Below, in pieces: positions 1 to 7,800 of a stretch of 21,966 bases of DNA. Position numbers and translations under genes: made by a program. Origin of the DNA: a virus. The DNA lies in IMG/VR virus record IMGVR_UViG_3300006919_000533, positions 1-21,966 of that record; one strand, given 5' to 3'. Positions within the stretch are counted from its first letter, which is position 1, and the number at the start of each line of letters is the position of its first letter. The notes beneath the pieces were generated by a model, which was not told the origin of the DNA, made no database searches, and saw nothing but the letters and a program-made list of their open reading frames with translations.

Positions 1-1
1 A

Positions 2-139
2 ATGCTCATGGCCGGGGTCGAGCCCGCATTTGCGGCCAAGCAGCTCGGTCACACCACTGAGATGTTTCTGAACACCTATGCCGACTGGATCTCAGGCGTG
101 AAGGATCGCGATCAGGTCAATCTCCTAAACAACATCTAG
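2..139 (+). CDS. int: Phage tyrosine integrase, C-terminal end (partial)
   Basis: The last 45 codons of a tyrosine recombinase are open from the left edge of the window to a TAG. The sequence carries the LGH box (in AAKQLGHTTEMF), the conserved His region of the catalytic domain, followed about ten residues later by the nucleophile Tyr in NTYADW. The spacing between LGH and the Tyr is that of phage integrases; the catalytic Arg residues lie outside the window. The enzyme performs site-specific recombination between attP and attB. Its position about 390 bp from a tRNA-derived att core agrees with this, since many phage integrases sit next to their attP. It runs on the + strand, convergent with the virion genes. 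The first in-window ATG is probably internal and not the true start. Confidence 0.9.
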   Translation: MLMAGVEPAFAAKQLGHTTEMFLNTYADWISGVKDRDQVNLLNNI

Positions 140-180
140 CCTGGGTAAATAGTGCGTTTGTCCCTCGTTCACTACTGCGG

Positions 181-229
181 ACTCCTGCGGTTACTCCTGC
201 GAAAATACCGGAAATCTCGGAAATCTCGG
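181..229. repeat. Short direct repeats downstream of int
   Basis: Two pairs of close direct repeats: actcctgcg at 181-189 and 193-201, and ggaaatctcgg at 210-220 and 219-229. They lie between the integrase stop and the att core. Short tandem repeats at this position are candidates for integrase arm-type or excisionase binding sites, but this is inferred from position only. Confidence 0.5.
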
Positions 230-410
230 AGCTTAAAATAGGCCGTGGCCAAAATTTACAACTCGAAAAAACGCCGTAACCTATTGTTTTAATTTTAATT
301 ATTGCGTTTTTGCGCCTAAATTTTTAACACTAATAGACCCCTCTACCCCCTGGCCTAGTATGGGTGGTGCGATTTCGGCAAAAACCCTTGACTACCCCAG
401 ACCTGGCATG

Positions 411-441
411 TGCCGGCAGATGCCTAGAAGCTGCCGGCAGA
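411..441. repeat. Direct repeat of tgccggcaga near attP
   Basis: The decamer tgccggcaga occurs at 411-420 and 432-441. Its first eight bases, tgccggca, are palindromic, so the two copies can also form a hairpin. This is a possible protein binding site in the attP region; nothing in the sequence identifies the ligand. Confidence 0.5.
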
Positions 442-460
442 CACGCAGAAATGTGGCAAA

Positions 461-479
461 AAGCGGGAAAAAAGCGGGA
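461..479. repeat. aagcggga direct repeat pair
   Basis: Two copies of aagcggga at 461-468 and 472-479, spaced 11 bp start to start. A second, similar pair (aggcggga at 653-660 and aagcggga at 666-673) lies on the other side of the att core. Matching short motifs flanking the core on both sides are what arm-type integrase sites look like, but function is inferred. Confidence 0.45.
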
Positions 480-514
480 TATATCGACGGCTAGATCGTA
501 ACTAGCTGATATAT
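479..514. repeat. Dyad-symmetric element next to the att core
   Basis: An interrupted inverted repeat: atatatc (479-485) plus gctag (490-494) on the left, mirrored by ctagc (502-506) plus gatatat (508-514) on the right. It ends 11 bp before the tRNA-like att core. There is no T-tract, so it is less likely a terminator than a protein-binding site in the attP intasome region. Confidence 0.5.
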
Positions 515-525
515 AAGAGGAAAAA

Positions 526-549
526 TGGCGGAGCGGACGGGACTCGAAC
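526..549 (-). other. attP: attP core: 3' end of tRNA-Asp(GUC)
   Basis: Read on the - strand, these 24 bases are the 3' end of a tRNA with its CCA: the T-loop TTCGAGT, the T-stem 3' strand CCCGT, the acceptor 3' strand CCGCTCC, then G and CCA. This matches proteobacterial tRNA-Asp(GUC) as I know it (acceptor GGAGCGG). Upstream the sequence stops matching: the T-stem 5' strand should pair as ACGGG but reads CACAA, and no anticodon arm follows. It is therefore not a tRNA gene but a carried fragment that restores the tRNA 3' end on integration. It is flanked by the integrase on one side and phage virion genes on the other. Confidence 0.85.
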
Positions 550-566
550 TTGTGCGCTAGTGTTTT

Positions 567-654
567 GTCATGCTCCGTCATGCTCCGTCATGCGCGTAAT
601 CACTGGGCTATCACCCCAATATGAGCATAGCGACGCATGGCGAAGCATAGAAAG
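567..654. repeat. Helically phased 10-bp repeats beside attP
   Basis: Two short arrays with an exact 10-bp period. The first has gtcatgc starting at 567, 577 and 587 (two full copies of tgctccgtca). The second has gcatRgcga-like units starting at 625, 635 and 645. A 10-bp period puts each copy on the same face of the helix, as in cooperative excisionase or integrase arm sites. The second array overlaps the 3' end of the zinc-ribbon reading frame. Confidence 0.5.
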
Positions 655-833
655 GCGGGAAAAAAAAGCGGGAAACAGACATAGAGCAGTGTCAGCATTG
701 GGGTCAATTCCTGACACCGTAATTTGGTCGCCCAACTATTGAGCGACCACTTTTTTCTGGTGGCTCTGCACTCGCCGCATAGCGCGTCCTTGATCGGAAC
801 TCCTGCCTTGTTGCAGCGATAGCAGTGCAGCAC
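600..833 (-). CDS. Small zinc-ribbon protein
   Basis: A 77-aa reading frame that starts with GTG two bases after the preceding stop. A good ribosome-binding site (TGGAG, 7 nt before the GTG) supports this start. The first 30 residues form a compact zinc-ribbon, CYRC at residues 4-7 and CGEC about 12 residues later, which suggests a small Zn-binding protein of unknown role. The C-terminal half is less convincing: it is hydrophobic and overlaps a + strand terminator-like hairpin and the phased repeats near attP. The N-terminal part is likely genuine, while the tail may be a recent extension. It is the last gene of the - strand block. Confidence 0.5.
   Translation of the reverse strand: MLHCYRCNKAGVPIKDALCGECRATRKKWSLNSWATKLRCQELTPMLTLLYVCFPLFFPAFLCFAMRRYAHIGVIAQ
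725..756 (+). terminator. Intrinsic terminator-like hairpin on + strand
   Basis: The 7-bp stem tggtcgc (725-731) pairs with gcgacca (743-749) around an 11-nt loop, followed by C and six Ts (751-756). On the + strand this has the form of a rho-independent terminator. It would stop transcripts coming from the integrase side before they run antisense into the virion genes. On the - strand there is no T-tract. It lies inside the zinc-ribbon reading frame, so chance is possible. Confidence 0.5.
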
Positions 834-835
834 GA

Positions 836-970
836 TTAACTCCAGATCCAGAGCGCGATCAGTAGCACGTTAAGGAGCGCAGCCCCAACGAACACCATGC
901 CGGCCTCGGCTTCGGTGAGGTGCATAAAGCGAGACTTGCATTGCTTGCCGATAGATTTAATGAAGGTCAT
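836..970 (-). CDS. 44-aa single-TM protein
   Basis: The chosen start is the ATG at 970, with AGGG 8 bases upstream. It overlaps the 3' end of the preceding gene by 14 bp. A longer upstream reading in the same frame would cover most of that gene and is rejected. The N-terminal half is basic (FIKSIGKQCKSRF). The C-terminal half is one membrane segment (GMVFVGAALLNVLLIALWIW), giving a small N-in or N-out inner-membrane protein. Size, charge and place at the end of a virion operon would fit a small lysis-associated protein, but one TM and no recognised motif do not prove a holin. Function unknown. Confidence 0.6.
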   Translation of the reverse strand: MTFIKSIGKQCKSRFMHLTEAEAGMVFVGAALLNVLLIALWIWS

Positions 971-1433
971 ATTGATTACCCTGTGTGGTTGTTGAATTCT
1001 GTAGAGCGGCCTGGGGCACGAAATATGCCGGTCTACCGCCGGCTGGGTCTTTCCAATAACACTCACGCTTAGCTTCTCGAGCATAGATGCCGCCGTGGAA
1101 TCGGTATTGACCATTCCCGCCAGTCAGCAAATAGATGTAACGATCATCAGGATCTCTGTCGTGAACAATCAGATCGTATGAATGTCTGCTCCGGGTTCGT
1201 ACATCACATTCACCGACGTCTGGGGCGCGCATTTGTCCCTTGCCATCCCAGTACACGCCAAGATGTTTGGCTAATGCCATCTCCCCCAGGGCACCCTCTA
1301 TGTGGAGCTGCCAATCATTTTTATTGCCGGCCCCATAAGCTGGGCACGCACCCGTCTTGAGATTTTGTACTTGCCGCTGCACTCCAACCTGGGCCGCAAT
1401 CTGCATCTCGGCCAAGCTCAGCTTAATAATCAT
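957..1433 (-). CDS. Hypothetical protein, possible PD-(D/E)XK-like nuclease fold
   Basis: 158 aa. The start is set by an ATGA overlap with the stop of the preceding gene at 1430-1433; a start six codons further upstream would overlap more. Near residues 45-90 the sequence shows GALGEMALAKHLGV, then APDVGECDVRTR, then SYDLIVHDRDPDD and YIYLLTG. A helix with a conserved Glu followed by D-x(n)-(E/D)xR/K on beta strands is the layout of PD-(D/E)XK nuclease folds. The usual Lys would be replaced by Arg here (DVR), so catalysis is uncertain. This is a fold guess from motif spacing and not a firm family assignment. The gene is translationally coupled inside the small-gene cluster downstream of the giant virion gene. 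Confidence 0.65.
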   Translation of the reverse strand: MIIKLSLAEMQIAAQVGVQRQVQNLKTGACPAYGAGNKNDWQLHIEGALGEMALAKHLGVYWDGKGQMRAPDVGECDVRTRSRHSYDLIVHDRDPDDRYIYLLTGGNGQYRFHGGIYAREAKRECYWKDPAGGRPAYFVPQAALQNSTTTQGNQYDLH

Positions 1434-1897
1434 GCAGTGGAAATAATCCAAACTACGGAATAGATAACGAAGGCGCTGACACCAATACCCACAATGCCGG
1501 CTACAACGTCGAGTAAAAGCCGTCGCCGTCTGCGCTGCCTGTACAGCGTCCGTTCACGGCGCTCCTTGATCTCTCGCCGCATCTGCATCATCTCGCGGTA
1601 GACTTCGGTGCCATACGCCATGCAAATCATTCCGCGTATGGTGGCCTCATGCTCCTTGAGCTTTTGCTTCGCAATCGTGGCGTTCAGCGCCTCTTGCTCT
1701 ACAGACTCCCCCCCGAAGAGCTGCTTAAACAACGGCGGGTTTTCCGCCTCCTGCTCCGCTTGGGTAATGTCTGCGGCAAGTGTGTACCACTGGCCCAACT
1801 TCGTGGCGATCTTCTCGATCTCTGCGCCTCTGGCGACCAGACCCTCGATCCCCTTCACGACGGTTGAGGCCATCGCGAGCATCGATAAAGGATCCAT
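1430..1897 (-). CDS. Hypothetical phage protein with C-terminal membrane segment
   Basis: 155 aa, starting two bases after the stop of the giant gene. The N-terminal 70 residues are helical and include KLGQWYTLAADITQAEQEA. A long charged helix follows (residues about 90-128, rich in Arg/Glu, ending in RQRRRRR). A single hydrophobic segment near the C-terminus (LLLDVVAGIVGIGVSAFVIY, continuing VVWII) completes it. The poly-Arg before the TM would keep the N-terminal domain in the cytoplasm. I recall similar proteins in marine podoviruses, annotated only as hypothetical. Placement after the ejection-type proteins and before a small TM gene could indicate a lysis or membrane-remodelling role, but no spanin or holin motif is seen. 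Confidence 0.8.
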   Translation of the reverse strand: MDPLSMLAMASTVVKGIEGLVARGAEIEKIATKLGQWYTLAADITQAEQEAENPPLFKQLFGGESVEQEALNATIAKQKLKEHEATIRGMICMAYGTEVYREMMQMRREIKERRERTLYRQRRRRRLLLDVVAGIVGIGVSAFVIYSVVWIISTA

Positions 1898-1899
1898 GA

Positions 1900-4800
1900 T
1901 TAGCTACCGTACTTTTCTAGGTGTTCTTGATAGCGCTTGTTGAAGCGATCGATCCGATCGTCCATGCGCTCTCTGATCCTCTCTAGCTGCTCGTCACGCT
2001 CAGCCTCTGTGAGCCTATCGTCATCCCTGACCTTATCCCTGCGATCTCTCTGCTGACGTAGGAACTTCTCTGTGGCCAGCATCTGCGGATAAAGCCGGTG
2101 GATAAAGTTATTAGCCTGGTCGGCGGCAATGCGCTCCTGACCCCGGGCATCTTCGCGCTCTTTCTTGGCGTTGATGATGAGCTGGCGGGTATCGTAGAAA
2201 CGCTCTTGATCCGCATAATCAGAATCGTCACGACCAAACACCTTGCTCAAAAACGGCACTCGAGTGGGATCAACCTCCCGATCTGACGTCACGCGCTCAA
2301 CAGCATCGATGGCACCCATGCCGGCGCGATAGATCCCGCCCAGCCCAAACTCCGTGATGTGCTCGATGACATCCGGGCTAATGTCCGTGCTGATATCAAA
2401 CATGAAGCCCAGGCTTCCACTTCGGTACTCAGAGCCGCCGCCTACCGTATCGTTTAGGAACTGCGCGATCGCAACGTAGGGCTCCTTCGTGCTGTTCCAG
2501 TAGTTATGTGCGGCAGCTCGTTGCGGCCCTGACGGGAAGTTTTCACGCACGATGTCACTGCCGAAGAAGTTTGTATTCGACGCCAGCTCAAACGCAGGAA
2601 CAAAAACCGTTGGTGACGCAGAGATCGCCGCGTTTGCGTGAACCGAGATCGGGGAGAACGCAGTGACGAACGAATTGAACACTTCGCCCAGTGCGTTTTC
2701 TTTGCGCCTGGCAGATCCGTTTTGCATCGCTTCAACAGCGGTGCCGATCGTGTAGAAGAAGTTATACCCGTAGGGCAGAGGGATCTTGAAGTATGCGACT
2801 TCAGACAAAAATCCATCATCCCCGATCTCACCATAGCCGGGCTTCATCAAGATCAGGTTACGCTCACGGATCGCCGGGTTGATCTTGTCGTAGAACGCCT
2901 CGCCATCATCGTCCTCGCCGCCGATTTCACGGTTGAATACTGCGGCCGCATAAGCAACACCAACCAAACCGCCGGCAATCTTCTGGGCCCGATTGAGTTT
3001 GCGCTGCACCTGTACATTGCCTTCGTAATCAAGAGTGATCGGAGACAAAGTATTGGTGAACTGCTTGAGGCCCTGCACCGCGGCATTGAAGAACATATAC
3101 CAAGAGTTAATGTGAGCGCCCGCACTACCCTTCCGGTTGAAATTTACCGTCAAATTTTTGGCTAGTGACGCGGCTTTGGATTTATCTATCCCCGCCTTGC
3201 GAGCCTCGATGTACGCGCTCAGCCTGACGCCATTTTCCACAGCCAGGTTGTAGTCGCTGACAAAATCACCGATCCATTTCGCAGCGGTCTTACCCTTGGC
3301 CAATGCCCCCTCGCCCTGGTTAATACGGGCCGCTAGGCGCTTCTCGAGGACATCGAGATCCGGGGAGTCGAAGTAGCCAGTCTTGGCACCGACATCTAGG
3401 AACTCTTTAAAGTAACGCTCGTACTCAGTATCGCCATCACCGACCTTCTTGTTCCGGACGTAGTTGCGGATAGCGCCGACTGCCCTGGGCGTACCCTTGG
3501 CTACCTTAGCGCCGATCCGCTCGCCTTCGATCAAGCCGCCCTCTTTTGTCTGCTCGCCGGCAACATTGATGAGCGCTGCCTGGATATCTCGAGCGAAGTT
3601 GGTCAGTACAAACGTGGGGTCATACGCGGTGTTGACGCTAGACAGGAACCGGGTGACGCCGCCGACAATCCGTGTGGCCGCGCCCAACTGCTCCGGGCCT
3701 ACGTTCTGCATGGCATTGAGGAGCTTGCGATCTCTGACCTTGATGTAATGCACAACGCCGTCACGCTTCACGCCCAGGTATGCGTCACTGCGCGCCATCT
3801 CCATCTGCGCGGTACGCTTGTTAGCCTTGGGGCCTCTAAGTGCCGCCGGGTCAGGGTTGGCGTCTGTGAACACTTGCCACTGAGATGGATCTGGATTGTT
3901 CTCCACCATCTGCAAGAACGCCTTGCTTACTTCATTCTTGCGATTGCGGATGATCTTCCCGGTCAGGTCAGCAATAACCTGGGCAAGCGGGCCCTGCGCC
4001 CGTGACTTGCGCCCATACGCTCGCTTGGCCTCCTTGCCGCGGATATCAAACCCACGGCCGGTGGGGATCCTGCCACCCTTGGCATCCACTTCGTTGTCTG
4101 CAAACCCACGCAGAGGAACGTAGTTTTCGTAGGTAGCCTCCCAGGAATCAGTAACCTCATCTGCCTGCAAGCCGCTGGCGCGCAACAGATCGCGGGTCAA
4201 CTGTGTCATCTGGTAAACGCGATCCGCCAGATCCTCCATCTGCTGGAGCTTCTCACCCGTGTACTGCCCAAGGATCTCTGCTGCCTCTGCATCCGACATA
4301 CCGGAACCAGGGCCCTCAAACTCTGGGTTGATCTCTCGAATGACCCGGTTACGCTCTGGTGCGTGTTTGGCGTACAGATAATCGTTTAACTGGTCAGAGC
4401 TAACCCCAGCCTCTTTCATGGCCCGGATCAGGGGCTCTACAAATCGCAGCTCTAACTGACGCAGATCCTCTTCGGTCTTGCCGTAGAACAGCTCTTCTGT
4501 CAGGTAGGGATTCTCAGAGACGTCCAGCTCGCGCTCGTTCTCGACCTCGATCGCCTGCTGGGTGCGATATACCGGGAGCATCTTGTCTTGCAGCACTCGC
4601 AAGAACTTGTCCCGTAGACGCTCTTCAGCAGGCTTCTTGGGATAGATGCGGCCATCTGATCCATCCCGGCGGAACATAGGTAGGCCGGTTTCTTTGACGT
4701 TTTCGGCGAGCTCTGGGGTGATTGGATACGCCCAGAAACCATCGCTCGAAACATCGTCGCCAGTCTCGAGCCGGCCACTTTCGTCCATGCTCTGGGCGGG

Positions 4801-7800
4801 CATCCCCATGAGCTTGTCCATCGCCTTCTTGAGCTTGCGGTTATAGATGGCTTCGTAGTCGTAATTCTCGCTCCAGCGATTCTGAACGCGATCGCCCTTG
4901 GAGAAAGCAATGCCGGTTTTCCGCTCTGTAATCGCCTCACGCAACATGATCTTGGCGACAAGATCCAGGTACTTGTCATCGCGGAAGGGAGATTCTGGTG
5001 GTGCGGATTTAAGGGCGCGGCCTTTCTTCTCCATATTGTTCACCCGGGACATAAGCTCCCGGTATCGAGCGTCGTTCTCGGCAAACTCCTGAGCCATTGT
5101 CCGCAATTCTGCCACCTCCGGGGTGATGTCTTGCGTAGCCCTGGAATTCAGCTCCTCATCTCGCAAAGGATCGTAGCCAGTGAGCTCCTTGCTGTTTATG
5201 CGGAAATCAAAAATTTGTATGAAATTGTCTCTAAGTAGCTTCTCAACCGCAGCGGGCTCTTGCACCTTGATGTCGATAGTCCAGTATTTCTGAGCGATAG
5301 GAGACTCGACCATGACCTTCATTATCTCGGAAACCGTCGATTCCCTCGTCAAACCCCTATTCCCACCAGTGCCGATATACCGCTTGCCGCCTTCTTTGCT
5401 GTTGTAAACGATCGCGGCCATCTCCCATATGCCGGCATCTGTCAGCTTGGGTGCTACATCAGTGAGGAACTTGCCCAGATTGGAGACGTTACCCAGGAAC
5501 TCAGTGGTCTTGCGTGTGCCTGGTATTCCCTCTATGCGCGCGCCATACGCCATCAGCATTTCGCTGTTTTTTGTGTTGGCAGCGGCCTCCTCTATCCGGA
5601 GATCCTGGGCTTCCGCTAATAGTTGGTCGCCTTTTACCGGGTCATAGGTGCCGCCGGCCCTGCGTATCGCTGAGTGCCAGTCAGACTGGGTTTCCTCAAT
5701 CGCCAAGGTATCGCCAAACTCAGTGGTGCGATCAGTAGCCAGGACATGGAAAAGCATATTTTCCACATTGAAGTGACCACCGTGGTAGGTACTGTCTGAA
5801 AGCCGGTTATCCTCGAGCGATACAACGACTTCGCGGTAGTCATTGATGTCAGACGGTGCGATCTTTAAGTAGTCAAAGTATTGGGTGTCGCCCTCCGGCG
5901 CACCAATTAAACCGTTGTCCTCTGCGTAAAGCTGGAACTGCACCCGCGCTTCATCGATGTCGTAGATTGCCTGTCTCTCTGCGAAACGGTTTCCAGCGGA
6001 GTCTCTGAGTATGTACCCAGTGTCATCGTTGCCGATGATATCCCCGATGACATCATCATCAGCGTTGTAAACGCTGTATCGATAGTAGGGATCGTCTAGG
6101 TATCGCTGCTCCGCGAGCTCCACAATCGTGTCATCGACCAGGTTTTCTCCGTATGCGTCAACGAGCCTCTGCGGCAGGACATCATTTTCGGTTTCGGATA
6201 CATAAGTCTCAAAGATGTCGAATGAGAGCGCTGAGTCGACTACCTCCATGCTCATGTTCGGGAAGTCAACCGAGGCCATGTTCTTCATTATGTCCTTGTC
6301 GTAGTCGTACAGCGCGGTAACAAGGTCTGCTAATGAGAAATTATCGGTACCGTCTGCCCCGTTATCGAAGATATCGGTTCGCATATCATCGATGATGTGC
6401 TGGTAGTTTTCTTGATCGTCGAGGATTTCGCCATCTGTTATGCCGATTAGTCGGTCATTTTCACTCTCGATGCCACTCCTAACGTCAGCCCTCAGATCCG
6501 GGGCGTTGTCTCGCAGGATCTGAATCACCTCGTCCCGGGTGAAGCTCTGCACAGAGCCCAGGTCTACTAGCTCAGCCTCAAGGTCGACATAGGTGGCCTC
6601 TTCCTTTTTCAGCCCTCTAGCCTTCAAGAAGCTAAGGATCTGGTCGCCCTTAACGCGACCCTCTGGGTTTTTCTTGGACGGCTTAAATATCTTGTCGCCC
6701 TGATCCAGCAGGATTTGCTCAGCATTGCTGTACAGACCCAGATCGGTCTGCCGGGCCCGGGCCTGCTCCGCAACGATGCTAAATGCGGGCTCACCATTAC
6801 CTTTGGCTGTCTCGCTACGGAGGCCATTCTCCCTGGCTTTCTTGGCGATATAGGTAATGTCGCTGACGCGCATATTTGCCAGCGTCATCAGGCCGTTTTT
6901 GCGTAACCAGTTTCGGATAGCGCCGATCACCTCACGGACACGATCCTGGAAAGTCTTAGATCCACGCTCGCCAACATAGGCCAGCATCTCATTAACTAAA
7001 ATTTCGTTACGGACTGTCTCGGATACAGCATCTTCACGCGCAAGACCCTCTCGGTATGGCGCAATCTGGCGCTCAATACCCAGATCCTTAGCCATCTTGT
7101 TGAAGCCCTTGGCACCGCCCATGGCAACGTACATCCGGTTCATTGCCCGGCGAACACCCTCATCTGCGTACATCGCGTTGATGCCCACATGGGTGCCTTC
7201 GTGCAGCAGGGTTCGCTCCATGCGAGCCTTACTTCTCATGCGGCCACGGACAATGTAGATTTGCCCCCTATGGGTAACAGCATCTACATCAGAGCCATCA
7301 GATCCTTGCTTGCGCGCTGCAATCCGCAAAGGCTCTGGAAGGTCAGCGAAGCTATCGACAGCGACGATGCGGGCACGGGCTTCCGGGTTATCACCGACGA
7401 TCCGATCAATGACCGTATCGAATTCTTCGTCAGTAATGACCGGGCGCGGAGTAGCGCCTCGATTGATCCCTAGCTCACGATCTCTGCGGAACAAACCACC
7501 CTGATTGCCATCAGTCTGCGTCGGATCGTTTGTGCCGGCGATGGTGCCCTGTCCAGAATCTAGGTCGAACAGCTCGCGCTCACGATCGATCTGAGCCCGG
7601 CGCTCTCCAGCCTCCGTATCAACGGCCGATCGATCTTGCAAATCCTGCTCTGTATAGCTTTCAAGCAGAGGCGCTTCAGTCTTGCCAGAAAACTCCGCAG
7701 GGGACACTGGATCGCTTCGGCCATCTGCCATACCATCAAAGCGCTCTCTCAAGCGCATATCAGCCTGTTCGTAATCGAGGTCGATGTAGTAGTCATCATC

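Noticed and set aside
330-581. 83-aa - strand reading frame across the att core
   Set aside because: It runs through the att core, the dyad and several repeats, has no ribosome-binding site I can see, and its composition looks random.
500-610. A complete tRNA gene at the att core
   Set aside because: Only the T-loop, the 3' T-stem strand and the acceptor 3' strand match. The T-stem 5' strand does not pair and no anticodon arm or 5' acceptor GGAGCGG follows.
689-717. Hairpin gtgtcag / ctgacac
   Set aside because: The 7-bp stem with a 15-nt loop and no T-tract is weak. It may be chance within the zinc-ribbon reading frame.
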